From: JAAAOH01 sp046540795
GTDB lineage: Bacteria > Spirochaetota > Spirochaetia > DSM-27196 > PWMO01
DNA length: 29,922 nucleotides
Assembly: GCA_046540795.1 (NCBI GenBank)
Contig: JBKHEN010000014.1
Location: forward strand, 1-29,922
Direction of reading: 5' to 3'
Positions 1 to 7,477 of the stretch are shown one piece after another. The stretch's first letter is position 1, and each line of letters starts with the position of its first letter. A program made the position numbers and the translations under genes. A model generated the notes under the pieces. The model was not told the origin of the DNA, searched no databases, and saw nothing but the letters and a program-made list of their open reading frames with translations.

Positions 1-1
1 C

Positions 2-197
2 TTTCACTTCGTCTATCGCCTCACCCGGAGCGACGGATCCATCCGCTGGGTGGAGCATGAGCGGCGCGGAAGAGGGGTTCGGATTGACCCTGGTCCAGGA
101 GCTGGTCGAGCAGATGGGCGGCAGGTTTTACCTGGAATCCGACGGCGGGACCCGTGCTCGGGTAGTGATTCCTCTTGAAGGGCAGCGCCGAGCATGA
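2..197 (+). pseudogene. Remnant of PAS-histidine kinase, broken by an internal deletion (or 3' end of an unusual kinase)
   Basis: Two reading frames carry recognisable pieces of one sensor kinase. Frame 2 (positions 2-79) reads FHFVYRLTRSDGSIRWVEH and onward, a typical PAS_3 core. Frame 3 (about 75-197) reads GFGLTLVQELVEQMGG, the G2 box of a HATPase_c domain, then ESDGGTRARVVIPL, a standard kinase C-terminus, and stops at TGA 195-197. In an intact PAS-kinase about 200 residues (phosphoacceptor helix, N and G1 boxes) separate these pieces; here they abut, out of frame. I infer an internal deletion. The frame-3 stop overlaps the ATG of the nuclease gene (ATGA), so the two were probably co-transcribed. 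The PAS match could be chance and the upstream part is off the window, so confidence is moderate. Confidence 0.5.
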
Positions 198-724
198 AGC
201 CACGAAAGCCGCCGCAGGTATCCTCGCGCGCAATCGTTCCCGGCCCGGCCCTACGTTTTGTCGCGCTTTTCGCGCTGTTCGGGGTTCTTGCCGCTTCCGG
301 GCTCTCGGCCGAGACGCTGAGCGCAATGATAATCGAGGTGCGCGACGGTGACACCGTGGAGGTGGACACCGGCAGCGCGGTGGAAGCGGTTCGCCTCCAC
401 GGCATCGACGCGCCGGAGTCCGACCAACCCTGCGGCGGGCGGGCCACCGCGTTCACCGAAGAGCGCAGCCCGGGGCTACCCGTCATCGTAGAGGTGATCG
501 ATCGGGACCACTACGGCCGACTCGTGGGGGAGGTGGTGCTCCCGGACGGCGAGTCACTGAACGAAGCGTTGGTCGAGGCCGGGTATGCGTGGTGGTATCG
601 CCGCTATGCACCCGAGGACGAAGCGCTTCGCCGCCTCGAGGAGGAGGCCCGGGAGGCCGAACGCGGCCTGTGGGCCGCGGAGGACCCGGTGCCGCCGTGG
701 GAGTGGCGCCGCGGGGAACGCTGA
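194..724 (+). CDS. Secreted thermonuclease-like (SNase domain) protein
   Basis: Predicted extracytoplasmic nuclease of the staphylococcal nuclease family, 176 residues. Residues about 19-39 form a hydrophobic signal segment ending in GLSA-E, so the protein is probably exported or lipid-anchored outside the cytoplasm. The SNase fold follows from about 42: DGDT at 51-54, RLHGIDAPE at 67-75, YGR at 107-109 and RGLW at 157-160. D51, R67, D72, E75 and R109 match the calcium-binding and catalytic Asp, Arg, Glu and Arg positions of staphylococcal nuclease, so it is expected to be active. The start ATG overlaps the stop of the upstream kinase fragment by the ATGA arrangement. It converges on the DUF1667 gene with an 18-nt gap. 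Family assignment is confident; the biological role (nutrient scavenging or DNA turnover) is inference. Confidence 0.88.
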   Translation: MKPRKPPQVSSRAIVPGPALRFVALFALFGVLAASGLSAETLSAMIIEVRDGDTVEVDTGSAVEAVRLHGIDAPESDQPCGGRATAFTEERSPGLPVIVEVIDRDHYGRLVGEVVLPDGESLNEALVEAGYAWWYRRYAPEDEALRRLEEEAREAERGLWAAEDPVPPWEWRRGER

Positions 725-742
725 CCCGGATAGAGAAGCGCT

Positions 743-1129
743 TCACGTTTCGAGGGTCAGTGAGGAGATCAGGTTTACCCCGGTATCCCGGAAGTTCTCG
801 ATCAGCACCGCGCCCCGCTCCACGGGAAGGGGCACCTCGAGAGCGTAGACTTCCCGCAGGAGATCGTCGATGTGCTCCTTCGGCAGCGCCGCGTCGGTGC
901 GCACCGGCAACCGAGGGGCTTCCCGGTCCGCAGTACGGGCCGTGGCGGTGACCACGCGCTTGGGAGCGAAGTACTCCTCCTCGGCGTATTCCTTCCCCCG
1001 AGGGCAGCGGTTTCCCCGGACGACAAGCTCCTCGTTCTCATCGGTATAGAGCTTCAATCGGCAACCGATCGGGCAGCTGATGCAGATCATCTCCCGGATC
1101 GGCTCGCCGAGATCCTCTGCGGCTGTCAT
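743..1129 (-). CDS. DUF1667 cysteine-rich protein of GlpA-like dehydrogenase operon
   Basis: Small protein (128 residues) with four conserved cysteines: C16, C19 and C23 in CISCPIGC, and C42 in NRCPRG. This is the pattern of DUF1667 proteins, which are thought to bind a metal or iron-sulfur centre. It is the last gene of a three-gene operon; its ATG overlaps the stop of the upstream FAD oxidoreductase (positions 1126-1129), so translation is coupled. The same trio (GlpA-like dehydrogenase, FAD/NAD oxidoreductase, DUF1667) recurs in Thermotoga, clostridia and spirochaetes. The protein is therefore probably a redox subunit or maturation factor of that complex. Its exact role is unknown; the family call rests on the Cys pattern and context. 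Confidence 0.85.
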   Translation of the reverse strand: MTAAEDLGEPIREMICISCPIGCRLKLYTDENEELVVRGNRCPRGKEYAEEEYFAPKRVVTATARTADREAPRLPVRTDAALPKEHIDDLLREVYALEVPLPVERGAVLIENFRDTGVNLISSLTLET

Positions 1130-2382
1130 CGTATGTTCACCTCCAGCACCGAGTCGTCGGTTAGGCGGACGTTTTTCAGATCATTCTCGCGGAGTTTCAC
1201 ACTCAGCATCTCCGACGGCTGTACGTGCGTCTTGCGCGCCTTCTTGATGACCGTATTGTCCAGCTTGATCTCTACCTCCGCGTGGTTCTTCACCACCAGC
1301 GCGCGCATGTAGAGCTTGTCCGGAGCATCGGGATTGAGACGGGTCGGGGTGACGTAGCGGACATTCGCGCCGGCCTTGATCAGCACCTCGCGCTTCGGGC
1401 GGCGTCCCATGAGGTAGTCCGCTACGTAGTTCCCCGTCCGCCGTGCCTCCTCGGAGACGAAGTCGACCAGATCGTGAACGTGCAGCACGTTACCGCAGGC
1501 GAATATGCCGGGAACATTGCTCATCAACGTGGAATCGACCAGCGCGCCCCCGGTTTGCGGATTCAACTCCACCCCGGCCTGTTTCGAGAGCTCGTTCTCC
1601 GGGATGAGGCCCACCGAGAGCAGCACCGTGTCGCAGTCCACCATGAAACTCTGATCGGTGTCCGGGATACCGTTTTCAAGCGGCGTCACCTCCACCCGCT
1701 CCACACGGTCACGGCCTTCGATGCGCGAGACCACATGGCTGAGATACAGGGGAATGCCGAAATCGTTGAGGCATTGCACGATGTTTCGCGTGAGCCCGGA
1801 GGGATAGGGCTGAATCTCCACCACCGCCTCCACAGAGCTGCCGACCCACGTCATCCGGCGGGCCATGATCAGCCCGATGTCCCCGGATCCGATGATGACC
1901 ACCTTCTCCCCGGGAATGTAGCCCTCGATGTTCACCAGCCGCTGCGCGAGCCCCGCGGTGTAGACCCCCGCCGGCCGGCTCCCCGGAATGCGGATATTGC
2001 CCCGATTCCGTTCCCGGCATCCCATGGCAAGGACCACAGCGGAGCTCGAAAGCCGCATCACCCCGTTCTCCGGCGAATAGCAGTATGCCTCATGGGCCCC
2101 ATCGGTGGGCGTGAGCGACATGACCGTCGTACGCTCGTATACGTCGATCTCCTCCGCGCGCACCTTATTGATGAACTCGTCGGCGTATTCAGGACCCGTA
2201 AACTCCTTTTGGAACTCCTGAAGCCCGAACCCGTTATGTATGCACTGAAGCAGGATCCCACCGAGATGAGCCTCCCGCTCCACGACGGCACAGCGAAACC
2301 CTCTGCCATGCACGGCAAGCGCCGCCGCCATGCCCGCGGCGCCGCCGCCGACGACTACCACATCGTATTGCAGCTCTTTCAT
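1126..2382 (-). CDS. FAD/NAD(P)-dependent oxidoreductase, second subunit of GlpA-like complex
   Basis: Two-dinucleotide-fold flavoprotein of 418 residues. The FAD-binding Rossmann motif VVVGGGAAGMAAA lies at 8-21 with its acidic strand end near E35. The NAD(P) motif VVIIGSGDIGL lies at 161-171. The C-terminal FAD motif GIFACGNVLHVHD lies at 292-304. A cysteine in GILLQCIHNGFG (C47) is at the position typical of this operon's family. Most similar in type to the small flavoprotein subunits that pass electrons between a GlpA-like dehydrogenase and NAD(P). Start and stop overlap its neighbours by 4 nt each, which argues for a stoichiometric complex. Direction of electron flow and the physiological acceptor cannot be read from the sequence. 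Confidence 0.88.
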   Translation of the reverse strand: MKELQYDVVVVGGGAAGMAAALAVHGRGFRCAVVEREAHLGGILLQCIHNGFGLQEFQKEFTGPEYADEFINKVRAEEIDVYERTTVMSLTPTDGAHEAYCYSPENGVMRLSSSAVVLAMGCRERNRGNIRIPGSRPAGVYTAGLAQRLVNIEGYIPGEKVVIIGSGDIGLIMARRMTWVGSSVEAVVEIQPYPSGLTRNIVQCLNDFGIPLYLSHVVSRIEGRDRVERVEVTPLENGIPDTDQSFMVDCDTVLLSVGLIPENELSKQAGVELNPQTGGALVDSTLMSNVPGIFACGNVLHVHDLVDFVSEEARRTGNYVADYLMGRRPKREVLIKAGANVRYVTPTRLNPDAPDKLYMRALVVKNHAEVEIKLDNTVIKKARKTHVQPSEMLSVKLRENDLKNVRLTDDSVLEVNIR

Positions 2383-3809
2383 AGCGTCCCCATAAGCAGC
2401 TCACTTCCCGAGCCACGTTTGGTCACCTGATCATAGGACAGCCCCGTTTCCCGCATGATGATCTTGACGATCTTGTAGGTGCAGAAACCGCCCTGACAGC
2501 GACCCATCCCCGCGCGGGTGAAGTACTTCACCCCGTCGAGGGTCGAATGGCCGCGTCGGACGGCCTCCATCACCTCCGCCTCTGAGATCTCCTCACACCG
2601 GCAGACCACGTTACCGTACTCCGGCCGCTGCTGTACGAGCTGATCCGCTTCGAAGGGCCCCGCGTCCCGGATCCGAAGAATCTTGGTCACGAAGGGATCC
2701 CAATTCGTCTTTTCCGTGAGGGTCGCCCCCGCCTTCTTGAGCAGGTTCTTCGCATACTCCCCGACCGCCGGAGAGGCGGTAAGTCCGGGCGACTGGATTC
2801 CGGCCACTTGGATGAAGTTCGGCACTTTGTCGGAGACATCGATGTAGAAATCCCCCTCCGGGAGCGCCGGCCGCAGTCCCGCAAAGGAGGTGATGACGTC
2901 GGTCTGGGAAACCACCGGCATCATCTTCCGTGCCGCATCGAAGATGTAATCGAGTTGCTCCGCCGAGGTGGTGACGTCTTCCTTATCGTCAATATCCTCC
3001 GCGGTCGGCCCGACGAGCACGGTGCCTTCGGCGGTAGGTATGACGAGCATCCCCTTTGAAACCTTGGTCGGCACCGGAAAAAGCACCTTGTTCGGCGAGG
3101 CCTTCGTCTGCCGGTCGAGAAGATAGTACTCCCCTTTACGGGGACGGATCTCGAACTCCTCGGCTCCGAAGATCCGTGACACCCGATCGGCGTAGAGCCC
3201 CGCGGCGTTTATGACGTAATCCGCCTGCACGCTGCGGCCGTCGGCAGCATGGACCAGGTATCCCGTCGATCGCGGCTCCGCCCGGGAGACCTCGAAGTCC
3301 GTCATCACCGCCACGCCGTTCTTTTCCGCCGACTCGATCATGGAAAAGACGAACCGATAAGGTTCGATAATCCCGCCGTTCGGCGCGTGAAGGCCGCCGA
3401 CGGTATCCGGGTTCAATTTGGGCTCCAGCTCGAACATCCGGTCCCGGGAGCACAGCTCGATGCCGATCGCGCCGTTTTCGAGGCCCTGGGAATAGAGATG
3501 GTCGATGTACTTCATGTCCTCGTCTTTGAGGGCCACCACCATCACTCCGCAGCGCTTGAAGGGAAAGTCGAGCTCCCGCGCGAGGCGATCGAACATAACG
3601 TTCCCCTGTATCTCGAGGCGAGCCTTGAGATGTTTGGTATTATGATGAAAGCCGCCGTGAATGATTCCGGAGTTTGCCTTGGATACGCCGAAGGATACGT
3701 CGGACTCCTTCTCCAGCACGACAGCGTCGAGCTCGTAAGCGGAAAGATTCCGCGCGATCGATGCACCGCTCACGCCGGCACCGATCACGGCAACGTCGAA
3801 ATGCTGCAT
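2379..3809 (-). CDS. GlpA-like FAD-dependent glycerol-3-phosphate dehydrogenase with [2Fe-2S] BFD domain
   Basis: First gene of the redox operon, 476 residues. N-terminal DAO-type FAD domain: VAVIGAGVSGASIAR at 7-20, ANSGIIHGGFHH at 45-56, NAAGLYAD at 201-208, and GIQSPGLTASPAVG at 337-350. The C-terminal BFD-like domain from about 400 has cysteines C403, C405, C438 and C443 (CRC...RCQGGFC), expected to bind a [2Fe-2S] cluster. This architecture is that of anaerobic GlpA and related L-2-hydroxyglutarate oxidase-like enzymes; glycerol-3-phosphate is the best guess at substrate. No glycerol kinase or facilitator lies in the window, so the substrate is not proven. A good Shine-Dalgarno (AGGAG, about 10 nt upstream) and a sigma70-like promoter at 3842-3870 support this start. 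Confidence 0.85.
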   Translation of the reverse strand: MQHFDVAVIGAGVSGASIARNLSAYELDAVVLEKESDVSFGVSKANSGIIHGGFHHNTKHLKARLEIQGNVMFDRLARELDFPFKRCGVMVVALKDEDMKYIDHLYSQGLENGAIGIELCSRDRMFELEPKLNPDTVGGLHAPNGGIIEPYRFVFSMIESAEKNGVAVMTDFEVSRAEPRSTGYLVHAADGRSVQADYVINAAGLYADRVSRIFGAEEFEIRPRKGEYYLLDRQTKASPNKVLFPVPTKVSKGMLVIPTAEGTVLVGPTAEDIDDKEDVTTSAEQLDYIFDAARKMMPVVSQTDVITSFAGLRPALPEGDFYIDVSDKVPNFIQVAGIQSPGLTASPAVGEYAKNLLKKAGATLTEKTNWDPFVTKILRIRDAGPFEADQLVQQRPEYGNVVCRCEEISEAEVMEAVRRGHSTLDGVKYFTRAGMGRCQGGFCTYKIVKIIMRETGLSYDQVTKRGSGSELLMGTL

Positions 3810-3841
3810 ATGATGAAGCTCCTTGCCGGGAGATTGAACCT

Positions 3842-3870
3842 ATCTTACCATCCATCTATTCCACTGTCGA
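3842..3870 (-). promoter_or_regulatory. Sigma70-like promoter of the GlpA-like operon
   Basis: Reading the minus strand, TCGACA (3865-3870), a 17-nt spacer, then TAAGAT (3842-3847). Predicted start near 3835 gives a leader of about 25 nt containing the AGGAG ribosome binding site. It sits in the 79-nt gap between this operon and the divergent gene at 3889. Confidence 0.55.
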
Positions 3871-3888
3871 CGAGGAGGTACGACGGCG

Positions 3889-4911
3889 ATGGGCGATGAG
3901 CAGGTACGGATGAGCTTGCCGGAGGTCGAAGACCTCGCGGCGCGGATTTGCCGCGGTGCCGGATACTCCGCCGAGCACGCCGCGGCGATAGCTCGCACCG
4001 TCGCGACGGCGGAGCGCGATGAGGCCCGCTCCCACGGGCTGTTTCGTATTCCCTTCTACCTCAGCGCCCTCCAGGCGGGCGGCGTCTCCCCGGACGCCGA
4101 GCCGAGCTTCACCGAGCCGGCGCCCGCGGTCATCCGCGCGGACGCAGCCAACGCCTTCGCGCCGCGGGCGCTCGAGCTCGGCACACCGCGTCTTGCCGAG
4201 CGCGCCCGGGAAACCGGTATCGCCGCGCTTGCGGTGGTCAACGCCTATAACGTGGCTGCGCTGTGGCCCGAGGTCGAGCGGCTTGCCGAGGACGGTTTGG
4301 CGGCTGTGGCGTTTACCGCCTCCCTCGCCTACGTCGCCCCGGCGGGGGGAACCGAGCCGCTCTACGGCACCAACCCCATGGCCTTTGCCTGGCCCCGGGC
4401 GGACGCACCACCGGTGGTCTTCGACCAGGCCTCCAGTGCCGGCGCCCGCGGCGAGATTCAGCTACGTCTGCGAGACGGCGAGCGCATTCCCGAAGGTTGG
4501 GCCGTCGACCGCCACGGCAATCCCACCACCGACCCCGCCGCCGCGCTCGAGGGTGCCCAGCTACCCTTCGGCGGCTACAAGGGCGCCTCCATTGCGCTCA
4601 TGATCGAGCTGCTCGCCGGCCCGCTTCTCGGTGACCTCATGAGCTTCGAGGCCTCACAAGTCGATACCGCCGGCACAGGCGCGCCCCGCGGGGGCGAGCT
4701 CATCATCGCCATGAGCCCCGAGCGCTTCACCGGAGCTGCCGATCCGTCGGCGCAGCTCGAGCGCGCCGAGCGCCTCTTTGAGCGCGTGCTGGCGCAGGAG
4801 GGCACGCGCCTTCCCGCCGACCGCCGCTACGAGGCCCGCGTGCGAACCGCGCAGCAGGGAATCACCCTGCCTCGGGCCTTCTATGAGAAGTTGCACGGCT
4901 ACCTCTCGTGA
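3889..4911 (+). CDS. LDH2-family NAD(P)-dependent oxidoreductase, DpkA-like
   Basis: Malate/L-lactate dehydrogenase superfamily type 2 (the LDH2 fold, unrelated to classical LDH), 340 residues, the usual family length. Landmarks are the catalytic-region histidine in RSHGLFRIP (H49), GGTEPLYGTNPMAFAWPR (about 153-170) and FGGYKGASIALMIELLAGP (about 227-245). The segments NVAALWPEVE and KGASIALMIELLAGPLLGD resemble, from memory, delta1-piperideine-2-carboxylate/delta1-pyrroline-2-carboxylate reductases (DpkA) more than malate dehydrogenases, which carry HFG at the first place. The likely reaction is therefore reduction of a cyclic imino acid, in D-lysine or D-proline breakdown; a 2-hydroxyacid substrate remains possible. 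AGGAGG at 3873-3878 supports the ATG. The next gene is a transporter. Confidence 0.82.
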   Translation: MGDEQVRMSLPEVEDLAARICRGAGYSAEHAAAIARTVATAERDEARSHGLFRIPFYLSALQAGGVSPDAEPSFTEPAPAVIRADAANAFAPRALELGTPRLAERARETGIAALAVVNAYNVAALWPEVERLAEDGLAAVAFTASLAYVAPAGGTEPLYGTNPMAFAWPRADAPPVVFDQASSAGARGEIQLRLRDGERIPEGWAVDRHGNPTTDPAAALEGAQLPFGGYKGASIALMIELLAGPLLGDLMSFEASQVDTAGTGAPRGGELIIAMSPERFTGAADPSAQLERAERLFERVLAQEGTRLPADRRYEARVRTAQQGITLPRAFYEKLHGYLS

Positions 4912-4953
4912 GGCCCCGCGGTCCCGTGGCGGAGCCGAGGCGCGGAGCCGGGC

Positions 4954-4982
4954 TTGCGCAAGACGGGGTTTGACCGTAGGCT
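4954..4982 (+). promoter_or_regulatory. Putative start-proximal promoter of AEC transporter gene
   Basis: TTGCGC (4954-4959), 17-nt spacer, TAGGCT (4977-4982). The -10 box ends 9 nt before ATG 4992, so the transcript would begin about 2-3 nt before the start codon. It belongs to the set of start-proximal promoters described in the findings. The -35 match is weak beyond TTG. Confidence 0.35.
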
Positions 4983-4991
4983 TGACGGAGC

Positions 4992-5927
4992 ATGGAAGTC
5001 GTGCGGCTTATACTCCCCCTGTTCGTCATCATCTTCGTGGGCTATCTGCTTCGAAAGACAGGGTTCGCCCGCGCCGGCTTCGTCGACGAGCTGAATCGCC
5101 TCGTGTATTTCATCGGCCTCCCGGCGCTGTTGTTCTCGGAGACCAGCGGAATCGACGCCGGGCACCTCGCCGGCGGTGTCGTGGCGGTGGTGTTCCCGCT
5201 GGTTGTGGCGGCCACCGCCGCGGCGGGGTTACTGCTGACCCTGCCCTTGCCGGGCCCACGTCGGGGCCCGGTGGTCCAGGCCGGCTTTCGCGCCAATCTG
5301 GCCTACCTCGGCCTGCCGATCGTCTCGACGGCGTTGGGCGAGGAGACCCTCGGGGTCATCGCCCTCATTATCGCGGTCGGCGTGATCACAAACACCTTCC
5401 TCAGCATCCTCATCCTCGGCTTCCTGCGCCCATCCTCGGTCTCGGCCGCCGGAGCTGAGGCGAATCGATCCGTCCCGACCGGTCCCCTTCGCGCCATGCT
5501 ACGCAATCCGCTGCTCATCGCGATAGCCGCGGGCTTGCTGTTCTCCGCGGCAGGCTGGTCCCTTCCCCGGATCCTTGAGCAACCGATAGAGCTGCTTGCC
5601 CGAATGAGTCTGCCGCTGATTCTGCTTGTGCTCGGCCTGTCGCTTTCCTTCACCGAGCTCGGTCGTCACTTTCCCACGGCGGCCCTTGCCGCCGCGCTCA
5701 AGCTGGTGCTCATGCCGGCAATCGCCTGGATCATGGCCGGCTGGGTGTTCAATGTGCCGTCCCAGGCTGCGGACACACTGGTGCTCATGTCCGCCATGCC
5801 CAGCGCCGTAGCCAGTCAGACTTTCGCCAAAGCATTTGACGCCGACTCCGCCGTCTCCGCCTCAAGTGTCAGCCTGACCACGCTTCTTGCCGTGGTAACG
5901 GTGCCGCTGCTCATGCTTTTGTTGTAG
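4992..5927 (+). CDS. AEC (auxin efflux carrier) family transporter
   Basis: Integral membrane permease of 311 residues with about ten hydrophobic segments, in two halves of five: N-terminal LILPLFVIIFVGYLL, then LVYFIGLPALLFSE, FRANLAYLGLPIVS, and in the second half NPLLIAIAAGLLFSA and KLVLMPAIAWIMAG, ending PSAVASQTFAKAF and a C-terminal helix. The GLPALLF and PSAVAS segments are typical of bacterial AEC/malonate-permease-like proteins, which move organic acids, amino acids or related anions. The substrate is unknown. It lies 80 nt after the LDH2-type oxidoreductase on the same strand, so the pair may import and convert one carboxylate or imino acid (inference). No strong Shine-Dalgarno; ACGGAG ends only 1 nt before ATG. 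Confidence 0.85.
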   Translation: MEVVRLILPLFVIIFVGYLLRKTGFARAGFVDELNRLVYFIGLPALLFSETSGIDAGHLAGGVVAVVFPLVVAATAAAGLLLTLPLPGPRRGPVVQAGFRANLAYLGLPIVSTALGEETLGVIALIIAVGVITNTFLSILILGFLRPSSVSAAGAEANRSVPTGPLRAMLRNPLLIAIAAGLLFSAAGWSLPRILEQPIELLARMSLPLILLVLGLSLSFTELGRHFPTAALAAALKLVLMPAIAWIMAGWVFNVPSQAADTLVLMSAMPSAVASQTFAKAFDADSAVSASSVSLTTLLAVVTVPLLMLLL

Positions 5928-5954
5928 TCCCGCCGCGGGGAGCCGACAGGCCCC

Positions 5955-6833
5955 TTAGATGGACGTGATGTCCCTGGTGAAGACAGGCTCCTCCCTCTCA
6001 TCCCCGCCCGCCGCGACGGCTCGGCGGCGAAGCTCTCGCTCTTCCTCGTCGGTAAGGGCAAAGAAGCCCTCCGCCGCATCGCAGGCCCACCACAGCAGCT
6101 CCTCATGCCCCGGACTGACTGCAGCCGTGACCGGACGTGAGAGGGTGAACCGCAGCGCTTGCTCCGCCTCCGGATAGGTAGACAACGGCTTGTACCACGC
6201 TTTCGGGTAGTCGGTCTCTTCCCCCTCCCGGAGACGTCGATCGGCAAGGGCCTTCAGAGCGAGAACTGCGGTTCCGCGCGTGCGGGCCCGGTCCACCAGC
6301 CGCGGGCCGACTCCGCCGGCGTGCCAACTACGCCAGTTGATGGGAAACAGCACCGAATCGAAGGCAAACGCATCGAGTAACCGCAAGGCGGCATCCTCAT
6401 TATGCGCCGAGAATCCCAAAAAGCGGATCTCCCCGGCCGTACGCAGCCGCGTGAGCAGCTCGAGAGCGCCGTCCGGAGCGAGTATCCGGTCGACGTCTTG
6501 CTGCGTCTCGATGCCGTGGAGCTGGTAGAGATCGATGTACTCGCTTCGCAGCAGACGTTGGGACGTACGAAACTCCCGCTCCCCGCCGTCTGCATCGCGC
6601 AGATTGGTCTTACAGGCAAGAAACACCTGACGGCGATACGGCTCGAGAGCGGGGCCGAGCCGCTCTTCGGCATTGCCGTAGGTAGGGGCAACGTCGAAGT
6701 AATTGACACCGCGCTCAACCGCGCGGGCGACGATGCGACGGGCGTCCGCAGGTGACTCGTCCATCACGCATATGCCGCCGAACCCCACAACCGAGAGAAA
6801 CACGTCGTGTGATCCGTATCTTCGTGTAACCAT
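5955..6833 (-). CDS. Aldo/keto reductase
   Basis: NADPH-dependent oxidoreductase of the aldo/keto reductase superfamily, 292 residues from the chosen start. The catalytic tetrad is visible: D47 and Y52 in NYFDVAPTYGNAE, K75 in LACKTN and H106 in YQLHG. SEYIDLYQLHG (97-107) and EIRFLGFSAHN are family signatures. The reading frame stays open to 7001, but the extra 56 residues are not AKR-like and would run over the rpiB-like promoter and start. ATG 6833 is preceded by GGGAG at a normal distance and begins the usual first beta strand (MVTRRYG), so I use it. It is transcribed divergently from the isomerase gene and convergently with the AEC gene. Substrate unknown. Confidence 0.9.
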   Translation of the reverse strand: MVTRRYGSHDVFLSVVGFGGICVMDESPADARRIVARAVERGVNYFDVAPTYGNAEERLGPALEPYRRQVFLACKTNLRDADGGEREFRTSQRLLRSEYIDLYQLHGIETQQDVDRILAPDGALELLTRLRTAGEIRFLGFSAHNEDAALRLLDAFAFDSVLFPINWRSWHAGGVGPRLVDRARTRGTAVLALKALADRRLREGEETDYPKAWYKPLSTYPEAEQALRFTLSRPVTAAVSPGHEELLWWACDAAEGFFALTDEEERELRRRAVAAGGDEREEPVFTRDITSI

Positions 6834-6929
6834 ACCGGGCTCCCGAATGACAGCATACACCCGCTCGGCCCGAGGCGCCACACGGCATTGAGCGCGGGCC
6901 GTCTCCACGGAGCGGGCGGAGCAAAAACA

Positions 6930-6958
6930 TTGACTGTAGTGGAGCTCCTCAGTACGGT
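6930..6958 (+). promoter_or_regulatory. Sigma70-like promoter of the RpiB-like gene
   Basis: TTGACT (6930-6935), 17-nt spacer, TACGGT (6953-6958). Predicted start near 6965 gives a leader of about 26 nt that includes the Shine-Dalgarno GGGAGGA at 6979-6985, 5 nt before ATG 6991. Confidence 0.55.
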
Positions 6959-6990
6959 TGAGACAGCCAATCGACACTGGGAGGAAACGC

Positions 6991-7446
6991 ATGAAACCCA
7001 TTGCACTGGGGTATGATCCGAACGCGAAAGAGCTTATGGAAGCGGTAAAGGCCGAGCTCGACGATCTCGGCTACGAGTATACCGACTACGGCAGTGACGA
7101 TCCGATCTATGCGAACGTAGCGATACAGGTTGCGGAGGCGGTGGCCGCCGGCCGTCACGACCGCGGTATTCTCATTTGCGGCACGGGCATCGGCGTGAGC
7201 ATCGCCGCAAACAAGGTTCCCGGCGCCTATGCGGCTCTGGTAGGCAATGCCTATTCCGCCGAGCGGGCCGCCAAGAGCAACAACGCGAACATCATCACCA
7301 TGGGCTCGCAGGTCACCGGCGACAAGCTTGCGCGCACGTTGGTCCGGGTGTGGATGGATTCGTACTACACGCCGGGAGGCCGCTCGGAGCCGAAGGTCCG
7401 GCGCATCTACGAATACGAAGCGGAGCACACGCCGCAAAAAGCTTGA
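6991..7446 (+). CDS. RpiB/LacAB-family sugar-phosphate isomerase (EryI/DerI-like)
   Basis: Cytoplasmic aldose-ketose isomerase of the RpiB fold, 151 residues. The catalytic cysteine loop is intact (LICGTGIGVSIAANK, C63). Two hallmark RpiB segments differ: the E. coli GCDHVG becomes GYDPNA (His to Pro at 10), and SRQHNDTN becomes AAKSNNAN (His to Ser at 97). The run SAERAAKSNNANIITMG closely resembles, from memory, the RpiB paralogues of erythritol catabolism (EryI/DerI), which act on four-carbon sugar phosphates. I therefore doubt that ribose 5-phosphate is the substrate. ATG 6991 is chosen over an upstream start because of its strong Shine-Dalgarno and promoter. No other erythritol genes are present here. 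Confidence 0.85.
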   Translation: MKPIALGYDPNAKELMEAVKAELDDLGYEYTDYGSDDPIYANVAIQVAEAVAAGRHDRGILICGTGIGVSIAANKVPGAYAALVGNAYSAERAAKSNNANIITMGSQVTGDKLARTLVRVWMDSYYTPGGRSEPKVRRIYEYEAEHTPQKA

Positions 7447-7471
7447 CCACAGCACCGGTGGTTCCTAGTTT
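7443..7471 (+). promoter_or_regulatory. Start-proximal promoter of transglutaminase-like gene
   Basis: TTGACC (7443-7448), 17-nt spacer, TAGTTT (7466-7471). The -35 box overlaps the stop codon of the isomerase gene. The -10 box ends 6 nt before the GTG at 7478, so the predicted transcript starts on the start codon itself. The -35 matches consensus at five of six bases. Confidence 0.5.
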
Positions 7472-7477
7472 TGGATT

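Noticed and set aside
732..741. Palindrome GAAGCGCTTC between the nuclease and DUF1667 genes as a terminator
   Set aside because: It has no loop and no T-tract, and is partly coding; too short to support.
5928..5954. GC-rich inverted sequence between the AEC and aldo/keto reductase genes as a bidirectional terminator
   Set aside because: The stem is short and there is no T-run on either strand.
6834..7001. Extra 56 N-terminal residues for the aldo/keto reductase
   Set aside because: Not AKR-like, Cys/Arg-rich, and overlaps the promoter, Shine-Dalgarno and start of the isomerase gene; ATG 6833 has a Shine-Dalgarno.
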